Assembly: GCF_024206495.1 (NCBI RefSeq)
Contig: NZ_JAMBPQ010000004.1
Coordinates: forward strand, 62,001 to 126,000
Direction: 5' to 3'
Length of the DNA: 64,000 nucleotides
Source of the DNA: Paraburkholderia sp. CNPSo 3272
GTDB lineage: Bacteria > Pseudomonadota > Gammaproteobacteria > Burkholderiales > Burkholderiaceae
The number at the start of each line of letters is the position of its first letter. Position 1 is the stretch's first letter. Under the pieces are notes generated by a model that worked only from the letters and a program-made list of their open reading frames with translations, was not told the DNA's origin and did not search any database. This document shows positions 1 to 13,493 of this stretch, piece by piece. The translations under genes were made by a program, and so were the position numbers.

Positions 1-1305
1 CATGCCCGCGGCCATCGCGTGGCCGCCGAACTTCTGGATCAGACCGGGCTCGCGCTTGCTGATGAGATCGACGGCGTCGCGCAGATGGAAACCGGGGATC
101 GAACGGCCCGAGCCCTTCACGAGTTCGCCGTCGTCGTCGGCCGGCGCGAAAGTGAACGAGGGGCGGTGGAAGCGCTCCTTGAGCCGTCCCGCCACGATGC
201 CGATCACGCCCTGATGCCAGCCTTCGTTGAACAGCGTGAGCGTGGCTTTGCCCTGCGGATCGACGTCGGCGAGATCGGCTAGCGCCTGCTGCTGCATGCC
301 GGCCTCGATCTCGCGGCGCTCGCGGTTCATGCCGTCGAGCTGTTGCGCGAGTTCCCAGGCGCGGCCCACATCGTCGGTGGTCAGGCATTCGATGCCGAGC
401 GACATGTCCGAGAGCCGGCCGGCCGCATTCAGGCGCGGGCCGAGCGCGAAGCCGAAGTCGAAGCCCGACGCGTTTTTCGCGTCGCGGGCGGCCGCGCGAA
501 AGAGCGCCGCGATGCCCGGCTGCATGCGGCCGTTGCGCACGCGTTGCAAGCCCTGCGCGACGAGCACACGGTTGTTGCAGTCGAGCTTCACGACGTCCGC
601 GACAGTGCCGAGCGCGACGAGATCGAGCAGGCCGTCGAGGCGCGGCTCGGGCTTGCCGTCGCTGAACGCGCCGCGCCTGCGCAGCTCCGCACGCAGCGCG
701 AGCAGCGTGTAGAACATCACGCCCACGCCCGCGATGCACTTGCTCGGAAATTCGCAGCCCGGCTGGTTCGGGTTGACGATGGCGCGCGCGTCGGGGAGCG
801 TGTCGCCGGGCAGGTGGTGGTCGGTCACGAGCACCTCGATGCCGAGCGCGTTGGCAGCTTCGACGCCTTCCACGCTGGCGATGCCGTTGTCCACCGTGAT
901 CAGGACATCGGGCGGTCCGCCCTTGCGTTGTGCGGCGAGTGCGACGATCTCGGGCGTGAGGCCGTAGCCATACTCGAAACGGTTCGGTACCAGATAGTCG
1001 ATTTGCGCGCCGAACATGCGCAGGCCGCGCACGGCCACGGCGCAGGCCGTCGCGCCGTCGCAGTCATAGTCGGCGACCACGAGCATGCGGCACTGAGCTT
1101 CGAGCGCGTCGGCGAGCAGTTCGGCGGCCTCGTCGAGGCCCTTCATGCCCGTGGGCGGAATGAGGCGCGCGAGGCCGGTTTCGATCTCGTCGGGCTGGCA
1201 AACGCCGCGTGAGGCGTAGAGGCGCGCGAGCACCGGATGCAGCCCGTGGCGCACAAGCGCTTCGGTGTCGGCGGGCGAGCAGGCGCGGGTGACGATTCGG
1301 GTCAT
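1..1305 (-). CDS. recJ: Single-stranded-DNA-specific exonuclease RecJ (3' end off window)
   Basis: RecJ is a 5'-to-3' exonuclease on single-stranded DNA that works in RecF-pathway recombination and in the excision step of mismatch repair. The first 435 codons are present; the rest lies beyond the left edge, and full-length RecJ is about 565-580 residues. From the ATG at 1305 the protein shows the DHH-phosphoesterase motif DYDCDGATA (residues about 79-87), the second motif TDHHLPG with the DHH triad at 162-164, and near the cut end the DHHA1-domain motif GGHAMAAG. These are metal-binding and catalytic signatures of the family. The gene reads away from the hypothetical gene at 1340, which is co-directional upstream with a 34-bp gap, so the two may be co-transcribed. 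The mismatch-repair partner mutS is also in this window. Identification is secure; only the end is unseen. Confidence 0.96.
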   Translation of the reverse strand, partial: MTRIVTRACSPADTEALVRHGLHPVLARLYASRGVCQPDEIETGLARLIPPTGMKGLDEAAELLADALEAQCRMLVVADYDCDGATACAVAVRGLRMFGAQIDYLVPNRFEYGYGLTPEIVALAAQRKGGPPDVLITVDNGIASVEGVEAANALGIEVLVTDHHLPGDTLPDARAIVNPNQPGCEFPSKCIAGVGVMFYTLLALRAELRRRGAFSDGKPEPRLDGLLDLVALGTVADVVKLDCNNRVLVAQGLQRVRNGRMQPGIAALFRAAARDAKNASGFDFGFALGPRLNAAGRLSDMSLGIECLTTDDVGRAWELAQQLDGMNRERREIEAGMQQQALADLADVDPQGKATLTLFNEGWHQGVIGIVAGRLKERFHRPSFTFAPADDDGELVKGSGRSIPGFHLRDAVDLISKREPGLIQKFGGHAMAAGM

Positions 1306-1339
1306 GCGTGAGCGCAGAAAAGGGAAGTCATTCGGGAAA

Positions 1340-2467
1340 TCATTCGATAAAGAGCGACGCGAACAGGCGGCGTCGCCAGAACTTGCGCAAATCGCCGCGC
1401 GTGATGGACAGCGTGACCGAGCCCGTGTCGCCGCATAGCGTGAGATCGAGCGCGGCGAGCGCGCCCGTTTGCAGCGCCGTGAGCGCCGGCGCGAACCAGT
1501 CGCGCTCAAGTTGAGCGAACGCGGCGTTCCAGCGGCCCCAGTCCTGCTGGATGAAGGCCGCCGAGAACGGATCGAGCTCGACGAGCGTCGCTCCCGTGCC
1601 CGAACCGTTGTTGAGCGCGGCTGCGAGCGCGGCAAAGGTCGCGGGCGCGACATCGACTTGCGCCTTCGCGGCGAGCGCCAGGCCGCGCGTGGCGGCCGCA
1701 TCGGAGCGCACACGCGCATAGGGGCTCGTGACGGTGCGCAGCGCGCCCTGAGCGTGGAACCAGATCGAATTGACGGCGGGCAGACCGCGCGCTTCGCGGG
1801 CCTCGTTCACGGGATGCTCGAACCATGCCATCTGCACTTCGTTCTGCACCTTCATCCAGGCGCGCGAACGCTGGCCCGAATGGGCCTCGTGCGGCAGCCA
1901 GATCTCGATGTTGCGGCCGCTCGCGCGCAAGGGCGACGCGCCCGCGAGCGTGCCGAACGCTTCCGACGAGAGATACCAGCGCTGCGGCGTCGGCGCCTCG
2001 ATGCGCACGCCCAGTTCTTCGATCAGCGGGCGGGCGACAGTGTAGAGCGTGGCGGCGTCGGCGTCGGCGAGTTCGAGCGAGGCGGGGTCGATCAGCACCA
2101 GATGATCGTGCGCGATGCGCACGTGCACGGGCTGCACGCACGCCCAGGTGGCGTCGCCAGGCGTGCCGCCATCGGCGAGCAGCATGTAGGGCGCAAGCGG
2201 CGCTTCTTCGTCTGCGGCCGGCGCGGGTTGTGCATTGTTCGCGCTCGCAGGACCCAGCGCGCCGAACTGGCGCGCGACCCAGCGCTCGTGCGGCAGCGTG
2301 CGCTGGAAGTCCTCGCCGATCACCTGCTCCCCGAGTGTCGCGCGCGCAACCAGTTTCGCGAGCGCCGGATATTCGAGGCCCGCGAGGGCGGTGGAGGCGG
2401 CCGCCGCGGACGGCAAGGCAAAGGGGACGAGGAGATGGAGTCGGTCGGCGGGCATGATGGTGCGCAT
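1340..2467 (-). CDS. Conserved hypothetical protein (possible RpfE-type/COG4255 family)
   Basis: A 375-residue cytoplasmic-looking protein without signal peptide or membrane segment. I chose the ATG at 2467 (MRTIMPADRL); the open frame runs further upstream but becomes low-complexity and loses homology-like character, and a second ATG at 2455 is possible. A GGAG lies about 12 nt upstream. The N-terminus (DRLHLLVPFALP) and the middle part with many Trp and His residues (RWYLSSEAF, IEIWLPHEA, MKVQNEVQMAWFEHPVN) recall a Burkholderiaceae protein family that has been labelled 'regulatory protein, RpfE type' or phosphoglycerate-mutase-like. I hold this name only weakly and can point to no catalytic motif. 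It sits between recJ and the divergently read lolC promoter and is probably the first gene of a transcript running into recJ. Confidence 0.7.
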   Translation of the reverse strand: MRTIMPADRLHLLVPFALPSAAAASTALAGLEYPALAKLVARATLGEQVIGEDFQRTLPHERWVARQFGALGPASANNAQPAPAADEEAPLAPYMLLADGGTPGDATWACVQPVHVRIAHDHLVLIDPASLELADADAATLYTVARPLIEELGVRIEAPTPQRWYLSSEAFGTLAGASPLRASGRNIEIWLPHEAHSGQRSRAWMKVQNEVQMAWFEHPVNEAREARGLPAVNSIWFHAQGALRTVTSPYARVRSDAAATRGLALAAKAQVDVAPATFAALAAALNNGSGTGATLVELDPFSAAFIQQDWGRWNAAFAQLERDWFAPALTALQTGALAALDLTLCGDTGSVTLSITRGDLRKFWRRRLFASLFIE

Positions 2468-2683
2468 TGTACTTCGGCACTCCGTGTGCCGGGCGGCCCT
2501 CGGGCGTGCCGCAACGGCATCGCATTGACCCGTTATGCTGGCGCTGCGGCACTTGTGGGCGAATTGCGGCTCGAAGCAGAGGGCGGGCAAACGCCTGCGG
2601 GCGCTGCGGTTCTCACGCGTGAAAAGTTCGTGGGAACTCCGTCGAATATCCGTGACTTGCCGCCAGTGTGGCAAACTTCGCGG

Positions 2684-2712
2684 TTGATCGCCGCCCGACC
2701 CGGCACGATATT
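2684..2712 (+). promoter_or_regulatory. Putative sigma-70 promoter upstream of lolC
   Basis: TTGATC (2684-2689) and GATATT (2707-2712) are separated by 17 bp. It would start transcription about 70 bp before the TTG of the LolC/E permease gene. Seen by eye only; no start site is known. Confidence 0.4.
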
Positions 2713-2785
2713 CTCCGGCCGTCCGGCGCACTGGCCCCAGGGTCAATACGGCGCCGGAGCGCAACGAAGACGCAAAAGGATTCGC

Positions 2786-4039
2786 TTGAAACTTCCCTAC
2801 GAATGGCAGATAGGCTGGCGCTACACCCGCGCCGGCAAACGCACGACCGGCAACGGGTTCATCTCGTTCATCGCGCTCATTTCGATGTCGGGCATCGCGC
2901 TCGGCGTCGCGGCGCTGATCGTCGTGCTCTCGGTGATGAACGGCTTCCAGCGCGACGTGCGCGACCGCATGCTCTCCGTGCTCGCGCACATCGAGATCTT
3001 TTCGCCCACGGGCACGATGCCCGACTGGCAGCTCACCGCGAAGGAAGCGAAGACCAACCCCGAAGTCATCGGCGCGGCGCCATATGTGGACGCCCAGGCG
3101 CTGCTCACGCGCGGCGACAGCGTCAACGGCGTCGCGCTGCGCGGCATCGAGCCTTCCGAGGAGCCGCAGGTTTCGGACATCGGCAAGGAAATGAAGGCGG
3201 GCAGCCTGAACGACCTCACGCCCGGCAGCTTCGGCATCGTGCTCGGCGCGGATCTCGCCGTGAACCTGGGCGTGACCGTGGGCGACAAGGTCACGCTCGT
3301 CGCGCCCGAGGGTTCGATCACGCCGGCCGGCATGCTGCCGCGCTTAAAGCAGTTCACGGTGATGGGCGTGTTCGAGTCGGGCCACTACGAGTACGACAGC
3401 ACGCTCGCGCTCACCAACATCCGCGACGCCGAAGTGCTTTATCGCTTAGGCGCGCCAAGCGGCGTGCGCCTGCGCCTGAAGGACATGCAGCGCGCGCCGG
3501 CGGTGGCGCGCCAGCTCGTGCATACGCTTTCGGGCGACCTCTATATCCGCGACTGGACGCAGCAGAACAAGACCTGGTTCTCGGCCGTGCAGATCGAAAA
3601 ACGCATGATGTTCATCATTCTCACGCTCATCATCGCGGTCGCGGCGTTCAACCTCGTTTCGTCTCTCGTCATGACCGTCACCAACAAGCAGGCCGATATC
3701 GCGATCCTGCGCACGCTCGGCGCGCAGCCTGGCTCGATCATGAAGATCTTCGTCGTGCAGGGCGTGACGATCGGCTTCGTGGGCACGGCCATCGGCATTG
3801 CGCTCGGCTGCCTTATCGCGTGGAGCATTCCATGGAGCGTGCCGGCGATCGAGCATCTGCTCGGCATTCAGTTCCTGCCGCCTTCGGTCTATTTCATCAG
3901 CGAGCTGCCTTCGGAACTCGTGGCTTCCGACGTGATCCGCATCGGAGTAATCGCTTTCGTGCTGTCCGCGCTCGCCACGCTCTATCCGAGCTGGCGCGCG
4001 GCCAAGGTTCGTCCTGCGGAGGCGCTGCGCTATGAATGA
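2786..4039 (+). CDS. lolC: Lipoprotein-releasing ABC transporter permease (LolC/E family)
   Basis: Inner-membrane permease that, with the ATPase LolD, extracts mature lipoproteins from the inner membrane and passes them to LolA. I place the start at the TTG of 2786 because AAAGGA sits 5 nt before it and the protein then begins [13 protein letters not shown], the usual LolC/E beginning; this gives 417 residues, the usual length. A first membrane segment lies at about residues 24-50, a large periplasmic domain follows to about 270, then three membrane segments, and it ends in RPAEALRYE, typical of the FtsX-like permease family. The last 8 nt overlap lolD, implying translational coupling. Only one permease is present next to lolD, whereas E. 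coli has separate LolC and LolE, so this may act as a homodimer of the LolF kind. Confidence 0.92.
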   Translation: MKLPYEWQIGWRYTRAGKRTTGNGFISFIALISMSGIALGVAALIVVLSVMNGFQRDVRDRMLSVLAHIEIFSPTGTMPDWQLTAKEAKTNPEVIGAAPYVDAQALLTRGDSVNGVALRGIEPSEEPQVSDIGKEMKAGSLNDLTPGSFGIVLGADLAVNLGVTVGDKVTLVAPEGSITPAGMLPRLKQFTVMGVFESGHYEYDSTLALTNIRDAEVLYRLGAPSGVRLRLKDMQRAPAVARQLVHTLSGDLYIRDWTQQNKTWFSAVQIEKRMMFIILTLIIAVAAFNLVSSLVMTVTNKQADIAILRTLGAQPGSIMKIFVVQGVTIGFVGTAIGIALGCLIAWSIPWSVPAIEHLLGIQFLPPSVYFISELPSELVASDVIRIGVIAFVLSALATLYPSWRAAKVRPAEALRYE

Positions 4040-4763
4040 CCGTCAATCGCTGATCGCCGCCGCTGGCGACTACCCGTACGTGCTCGAAGCGCACGGCGTC
4101 TCGAAGGTGTTTGGCCAGGGTCCGCTTGCCGTGCAGGTGCTGCACGATACCGATCTGAAAGTGAAGCGCGGCGAGAAGCTCGCTGTGGTAGGTGCGTCGG
4201 GCTCGGGCAAAAGCACGCTGCTGCACGTGCTCGGCGGACTCGACGAGCCGGGCGCGGGCAAGGTCTCGGTGCTCGGCAAGCCGTTCACCGAGCTTTCCGA
4301 GCGTGAGCGCAACGAACTGCGCAATCGCGCGCTGGGCTTCGTCTATCAGTTCCACCATCTGCTGCCGGAGTTTTCGGCGCTCGACAACGTGGCGATGCCG
4401 CTGCGCATTCGCCGCATGACGCAGGAAGATGCGCGCGCCGAAGCGATGCAGATCCTCGATCGTGTGGGTCTCTCGCATCGGGCGCGCAACCGGCCGGGCG
4501 AGCTGTCGGGCGGCGAGCGCCAGCGCGTGGCCATCGCGCGTGCGCTCGTGACGAAACCCGCATGCGTGCTCGCCGACGAGCCCACGGGCAACCTCGACGG
4601 CGCGACAGCGGATAACGTCTTCAATCTGATGCTCGAACTCTCCGACCAGTTCGATACGAGCTTCGTGATCGTCACGCACGATCCCGACCTCGCGGCGCGC
4701 TGCGACCGCATCGTGCGCCTGCGCGACGGTATGCTGCACGAGGAACCGGTCGTACCGGTCTGA
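4032..4763 (+). CDS. lolD: Lipoprotein-releasing system ATP-binding protein LolD
   Basis: ATPase subunit (243 residues) of the inner-membrane complex that powers lipoprotein release to LolA. It has a complete ABC signature set: Walker [10 protein letters not shown] (residues 54-62), a Q-loop region [12 protein letters not shown] (103-114) that closely matches the LolD-type Q-loop, the signature LSGGERQR (158-165), Walker B CVLADEP (178-184) and a downstream switch histidine in IVTHDPDL. The start overlaps the permease gene by 8 nt. The next gene, tatD, begins 21 bp after its stop, consistent with one lolC-lolD-tatD transcript. About 20 residues precede the ABC fold, a common short extension. 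Confidence 0.96.
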   Translation: MNDRQSLIAAAGDYPYVLEAHGVSKVFGQGPLAVQVLHDTDLKVKRGEKLAVVGASGSGKSTLLHVLGGLDEPGAGKVSVLGKPFTELSERERNELRNRALGFVYQFHHLLPEFSALDNVAMPLRIRRMTQEDARAEAMQILDRVGLSHRARNRPGELSGGERQRVAIARALVTKPACVLADEPTGNLDGATADNVFNLMLELSDQFDTSFVIVTHDPDLAARCDRIVRLRDGMLHEEPVVPV

Positions 4764-4784
4764 GCCTTATCGCGAGCGAGCACC

Positions 4785-5573
4785 ATGTGGATCGATACGC
4801 ACTGCCATCTCGATGCCGCCGAATTCGACGCTGACCGCGACGCGGTCTCGTCGGCGGCGCGCGCGGCGGGCGTGTCGCGCATCGTGATCCCGGCGGTGGC
4901 GCGCGAGAACTTCCAGGTGGTGCGCGCGCTCGCGCACCGCACCCAGGGCGCGGTGTATGCGCTCGGCATCCATCCGCTCTTCACGCCGCAGGCGCGTGAC
5001 GACGACCTTGAAGTGTTGCGCCGCGAGATCGAGGCGAGTCTCGATGATCCGCGCTTCGTCGGCATCGGCGAGATCGGGCTCGATTACTTCGTGACGGGCC
5101 TCGACGAGGCGCGGCAACAGCACTTCTACGATGCCCAGCTGCGCCTTGCGCGCGAGTTCGGCTTGCCGGCGATCTGCCATGTGCGCAAGTCGCAGGACCA
5201 GGTGCTCAAGGGGCTGCGCCGCAACGGCGTAAAGAGCGGCATCGCGCATGCGTTCAACGGCAGCTTCCAGCAGGCGCGAGCATTCATCGACCAAGGGATG
5301 CATCTGGGCTTCGGCGGCAACGTGACGTTCGAGCGCGCGCTGCAGATCCGCAGGCTCGCGGAGCAATTGCCGCTCGAGGCCATCGTCATGGAAACCGATG
5401 CGCCGGATATCTCGCCCGCCTGGCTTTACCGCGCGCGCAACACGCCTGACCAGGTGCCTCGCATCGGCGCCGTGCTCGCAGGCTTGCGGGGCTTGAGTCC
5501 CGACGAACTCGCACTTGGCACGACGGCTAACGCGGCGGCTGCACTGCCGCGGCTCGCACTTTCGTCTGCATAA
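4785..5573 (+). CDS. tatD: TatD family metal-dependent hydrolase (DNase)
   Basis: A 262-residue TIM-barrel amidohydrolase-superfamily enzyme of the TatD/YcfH type. Family members are metal-dependent nucleases on single-stranded DNA, and some act as D-aminoacyl-tRNA deacylases. The metal-ligand motifs are visible: DTHCHLDA at residues 4-11, EIGLDYF near residue 95, CHVRKS in the middle, AHAFNGS with a histidine, and ETDAPD toward the C-terminus. The ATG at 4785 has a weak ribosome site. It lies 21 bp after lolD and 90 bp before comEC. In E. coli the paralogue ycfH is also near the lol genes, so the context is conserved. Which of the E. coli paralogues (TatD, YcfH, YjjV) it equals cannot be settled by eye. 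Confidence 0.93.
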   Translation: MWIDTHCHLDAAEFDADRDAVSSAARAAGVSRIVIPAVARENFQVVRALAHRTQGAVYALGIHPLFTPQARDDDLEVLRREIEASLDDPRFVGIGEIGLDYFVTGLDEARQQHFYDAQLRLAREFGLPAICHVRKSQDQVLKGLRRNGVKSGIAHAFNGSFQQARAFIDQGMHLGFGGNVTFERALQIRRLAEQLPLEAIVMETDAPDISPAWLYRARNTPDQVPRIGAVLAGLRGLSPDELALGTTANAAAALPRLALSSA

Positions 5574-5663
5574 TCGTTTCCAGGGTGGCGGGCACAGCGT
5601 GCGTTCGGCGCGGCGCGACTGACGCGGTTCGTGCATTCAGCCCCCTCGGTGCGAGGAGGAGGG

Positions 5664-8300
5664 ATGCGGGCGATTTGGTGCGGGTTTGCGCTGGGCGTGA
5701 TTGTGTTGCAGCGACAGGCGGCGTTGCCGGGGTGGGGCGCGTGGCTCGCGCTCATTCTGGCGAACGTGTTTGCGGCCGCGTGGGCGGCTTGGGCGTTGGG
5801 CGCCGCGGCGCCGGCGAGCGAATCCCGCGAAGCGGCTCGCCGCGTGTTCCGCTTGGCTTGCGCGCGACGCTGGCGCGTGGCGAGCGGTTGGGCGGCCGTG
5901 TGGTTTGCGGCCGGATGCGCGGGCTTTGGCTACGCGGCTTGGCGCGCCGAAACACGGCTTGCTGAAGCGCTTCCCGCAGCCTGGCAGGCGCGCAACATCG
6001 ACATCACCGGCTATATCTCCGGCTTGCCCTCCTATGGCGCCAACGGCGCAAGCTTCCTCTTTCGTGTCGAATCCTGGGGAACGCACGAAGCCGCCGCGCC
6101 TCTTCCGCATCTGATTCAACTGTCATGGGTGGCGCGCGAAGCGCCGCCGCCGCCGCTCATGCCTGGTGCGCGCTGGCGTCTTGCCGTACGGCTCAAACGT
6201 CCGCACGGCAACGGCAACTTCGGCCTGCGCGACACGGAAGCCGCGCTGCTCGCGCGCGGCGTGCGCGCCATCGGCTATGTGAGCGATCCCGAGCATGCCG
6301 CGCGTCTGCGCGTTGACGCCGACGGCATCGGCGTGCGCATCGAGCGGGCGCGCGCCGCGCTGCGGGCGCGCATCGACGCGGTGCTCGGCGATGCGCCGCA
6401 TCGCGGCGTCGTCATCGCGCTCGCCACCGGCGCTCAGGACGCGGTCAGCGACGCGGACAGGCGTCTCATGCGCAATACGGGCACGAGCCATCTCGTGGCG
6501 ATCTCCGGGCTGCATCTCGCGTTCGTCGCGGGGCTCGCGGGGTGGCTCGCGGGCGCAGTGTGGCGGCGCGCGCGCTGGCGCGGCGTCGAGGCGCCGCTCA
6601 TCGTGCCCGCGCAGAAGGTTGCGGTGGCGGGAGCGCTGCTCGCGGCGGGAGTCTACGCCGCGCTCGCCGGCTTCAATGTGCCGGTGCAGCGCGCGCTCTG
6701 GATGCTGGCTGTCGTTGCGCTCGCGCTGTTCGCCGGGCGCGAGCTCGCGCGCTCGCACGTGCTGGCGTGGGCGCTCGGGCTCGTGCTGCTGCGCGATCCG
6801 TGGGCGGTGACGGCCGCAGGCTTCTGGCTTTCGTTTTGCGCGGTCGCGGCGATCCTCTTTGCGGCGAGCGGCGTGCCACGCTTGCACAGGGACGCGCCGC
6901 AGGATGCCAGCGCGGACGCCGCCGATCCGATGCGTGACCGAACTGAGCCACTAGCGGGGGCAACCGCGCGCGACGCCTGGCTTCGACGCCTCGTCGCCAT
7001 GGCTTTGCCGTCCGACGGCCGGCGAGGGGCGATGCGACGTCTTGCGTCACGCCTTGGCGATGGCGCTCGCGTGCAATGGGCCGTGACGCTCGCGCTCGCG
7101 CCGCTCACGGTCTACTGGTTCGCGCAAATACCGCTCATCGGTCCGATCGCCAATGCGTTTGCGATTCCCTGGGTGAGCATGCTCGTCGCGCCGCTGGTGA
7201 TCGCGAGCGCGGCGATGCCTGCGCCGATCGACGCCCTCGCGCTGCGCGCGGCGCATACCTGCCTCGACTGGCTAGTTGTGGCGCTGAGCGCGCTGGAGGG
7301 CTTGCCGTGGGCGGTTTTACGGCTGCCGCAACCCGCGGCGTGGCCGCTCGCCAGCGCTGCCGTGGGCGTCGCCTGGTGGCTCGCGCCGCGCGGCTGGCCG
7401 CTGCGCTGGATCGCGCCGTTCACGTGGCTGCCGTTGCTGGTGCCTGCGCCCACGGGGCCGCCGCCGGGCGCTTTTCGGCTCACGGCGCTCGACATCGGGC
7501 AGGGCACGTCGGTGCTGGTCGAAACGGCTCGGCATCGCCTGCTGTTCGACGCGGGCCCGGGCCCCGAATCGACGCAGGCGGGCGAGCGCATCGTCGTGCC
7601 GTATCTGCAGGCGCACGGCATCGGGCGCCTCGACGCGCTGATGATCAGCCACGACGACTCCGATCATTCGGGCGGCGCGCAAGCCGTGCTCGATGCCGTC
7701 GATATAGGAACACTCGTGGCAGGCATCCTGCCCGCGCATCCGCTGTGGTCAAGCGCGCGCGCGAAGGGCGCGCAGACCGTGCAGTGCGCCGCCGGCCAGC
7801 GCTGGCGGTGGGACGGCGTCGACTTCGAGGTGCTGTGGCCGGACCCCGGGCCGCTCGCGGGAAAACCCAACGCGCATTGCTGCGTCCTGCGGGTGACGAC
7901 GGCGGCCAGCGCCGCGCCCGACGCGCAAGACGGGCCAGTTTCCGCGCTGATCGCCGCCGACATCGAAGCGGGCGTCGAGCGCGCGCTGGTCGCGCGCGAC
8001 CCCGGGCGGCTGCGCGCGCAGGTGCTCGTCGTGCCGCACCACGGCAGCCGCAGTTCGTCGACTGAACCGTTCCTCGATTCTGTCTGGCCGCTCGTCGCGA
8101 TATTTCAGGTAGGCTATCTGAACCGCTTTCATCACCCGCATCCGGGCGTCTACGTGCGCTACGCGGCCCGCGACATCGTACTCGCGCGCAGCGACGCGGA
8201 TGGCGCGGCGCGCGTCGAGGCGCGACCCGGCGCACTCGCAGTCGAACGCTTTCTCGATACGCAGCGGCGCTACTGGATGGACCCGCCGACGCAGGACTGA
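5664..8300 (+). CDS. comEC: DNA internalization competence protein ComEC/Rec2
   Basis: Polytopic inner-membrane channel protein that carries single-stranded DNA into the cytoplasm during natural transformation. I prefer the ATG at 5664 because AGGAGG (5654-5659) lies just before it, giving 878 residues; an upstream in-frame ATG at 5631 lacks a ribosome site. The order of domains is that of full-length ComEC: N-terminal membrane segments with a DUF4131 region (about 1-190), a central Competence domain of many membrane helices that includes ISGLHLAFVAG (near residue 280), and a C-terminal metallo-beta-lactamase domain (from about 605) with HDDSDHSGG near residue 663 and VVPHHGSRSS. The frame is intact and all domains are present, so the gene looks functional. 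It follows tatD in the same direction. Other competence genes are not in the window. Confidence 0.93.
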   Translation: MRAIWCGFALGVIVLQRQAALPGWGAWLALILANVFAAAWAAWALGAAAPASESREAARRVFRLACARRWRVASGWAAVWFAAGCAGFGYAAWRAETRLAEALPAAWQARNIDITGYISGLPSYGANGASFLFRVESWGTHEAAAPLPHLIQLSWVAREAPPPPLMPGARWRLAVRLKRPHGNGNFGLRDTEAALLARGVRAIGYVSDPEHAARLRVDADGIGVRIERARAALRARIDAVLGDAPHRGVVIALATGAQDAVSDADRRLMRNTGTSHLVAISGLHLAFVAGLAGWLAGAVWRRARWRGVEAPLIVPAQKVAVAGALLAAGVYAALAGFNVPVQRALWMLAVVALALFAGRELARSHVLAWALGLVLLRDPWAVTAAGFWLSFCAVAAILFAASGVPRLHRDAPQDASADAADPMRDRTEPLAGATARDAWLRRLVAMALPSDGRRGAMRRLASRLGDGARVQWAVTLALAPLTVYWFAQIPLIGPIANAFAIPWVSMLVAPLVIASAAMPAPIDALALRAAHTCLDWLVVALSALEGLPWAVLRLPQPAAWPLASAAVGVAWWLAPRGWPLRWIAPFTWLPLLVPAPTGPPPGAFRLTALDIGQGTSVLVETARHRLLFDAGPGPESTQAGERIVVPYLQAHGIGRLDALMISHDDSDHSGGAQAVLDAVDIGTLVAGILPAHPLWSSARAKGAQTVQCAAGQRWRWDGVDFEVLWPDPGPLAGKPNAHCCVLRVTTAASAAPDAQDGPVSALIAADIEAGVERALVARDPGRLRAQVLVVPHHGSRSSSTEPFLDSVWPLVAIFQVGYLNRFHHPHPGVYVRYAARDIVLARSDADGAARVEARPGALAVERFLDTQRRYWMDPPTQD

Positions 8301-8375
8301 CGCGCCGGCCGATAGGAGGGTGAACGAAAGCGCGAATGACGAAAGAGATCAACAAAATAGAGAGACACGCCGCCT

Positions 8376-9179
8376 TTGAAAAACGTCATCCATTTCTCAC
8401 ACGCGAACGGCTTTCCGGCCTCGACGTATCGCACGTTCTTCGCCGAACTGGGCGACAACTACGAGTTGCGCTACATCGAGCGCATCGGGCACGACGCGCG
8501 CTTTCCCGTCACCCGCGACTGGCCGCATCTCGTCGAGCAGCTGCTCGACGACATCGGTCGCACCTACGAGGAGCCCGTGTGGCTCGTCGGACACTCGCTC
8601 GGCGGCTATCTGTCGCTGATGGCCGCGCTGAAAAAGCCGCAGTGGGTCAAGGGCGTCGTGATGCTCGATTCGCCGGTAATCGCGGGCTGGCGCAGCAGCA
8701 TGTTACGGGTCTCGCAGTGGACCGGCCTCGACGAGCGGCTGTCGCCTGCCGCCGCCACGCGCACGCGCCGCACGAACTGGGCGAGCCGCGACGAGGCCTG
8801 GCGGCATTTTCATTCGAAGGCGGCGTTCGCACGCTGGGACGAGCGCGTGCTTTCCGACTACGTCGACTTCGGCATTCCTCAGACTTCGGTGGACGGCGGC
8901 CGCGCGCTCGCCTTCGATCGACAGACCGAATACATGATTTACCGCACGTTGCCGCACACGCTCGGCGCGCGACTTGTGCACGGCTCGCCCGTGCCGGTGA
9001 GCTTCCTCGCGGGCACGCAGTCGCGTGAAGTCCGCCAGGTCGGGCTGGCGGCAACGCGACGCATCGCCGGCGAGCGCTTCGAGTGGATCGAGGGCAGTCA
9101 TCTGTATCCGATGGAGCGACCGATCGAGACCGCGCGCGCGGTTCAGCGCATGCTTTACGCCATGGAAAACGGAGCCTGA
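8376..9179 (+). CDS. Alpha/beta-fold hydrolase
   Basis: A 267-residue alpha/beta hydrolase. The start is a TTG at 8376, giving MKNVIHFSHANGFP, the natural beginning of the fold. The nucleophile elbow is GHSLGG with Ser74, an acid candidate lies in VVMLDSPV, and the histidine is near residue 247 in EGSHLYPMERP. No signal peptide is present. Substrate is unknown; family members hydrolyse esters, lactones or acyl bonds. It is 75 bp downstream of comEC on the same strand. Codon use and base composition look like the neighbours. The general fold call is secure, the specific function is not. Confidence 0.88.
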   Translation: MKNVIHFSHANGFPASTYRTFFAELGDNYELRYIERIGHDARFPVTRDWPHLVEQLLDDIGRTYEEPVWLVGHSLGGYLSLMAALKKPQWVKGVVMLDSPVIAGWRSSMLRVSQWTGLDERLSPAAATRTRRTNWASRDEAWRHFHSKAAFARWDERVLSDYVDFGIPQTSVDGGRALAFDRQTEYMIYRTLPHTLGARLVHGSPVPVSFLAGTQSREVRQVGLAATRRIAGERFEWIEGSHLYPMERPIETARAVQRMLYAMENGA

Positions 9180-9273
9180 GCGGCCGCTTCCCGGCGCGCT
9201 TGCTTGCACGGCAGGGTAGAGCGCGGGGCAACGCGCCGCGCATCGTTTCTGCTCGCTCAAAATTCAGGGTTAG

Positions 9274-13392
<4,119 letters not shown>

Positions 13393-13444
13393 GCGGACCC
13401 AGCGCCGGCAGCAGCCTTGCTGTCACCCTTCGTCATCTCTCTCC

Positions 13445-13471
13445 GCCGCCCTGCGTATAGCGCAGGGCGGC
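13445..13471. repeat. 11-bp perfect stem-loop between eno and ftsB
   Basis: GCCGCCCTGCG (13445-13455) pairs perfectly with CGCAGGGCGGC (13461-13471) around a 5-nt loop. Only a weak T-rich stretch follows, and ftsB starts 22 bp later. It could attenuate or protect the eno transcript rather than terminate it. Confidence 0.7.
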
Positions 13472-13493
13472 GTGTGTTTATCCGGCACCTTAC

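Noticed and set aside
343..1212. 289-codon open frame on plus
   Set aside because: Antisense shadow of recJ, whose minus-strand translation has the full DHH motifs.
1469..2785. Long upstream extension of the LolC/E frame
   Set aside because: Arg-rich, antisense to the hypothetical gene, with no ribosome site; the TTG at 2786 has AAAGGA and matches the family start.
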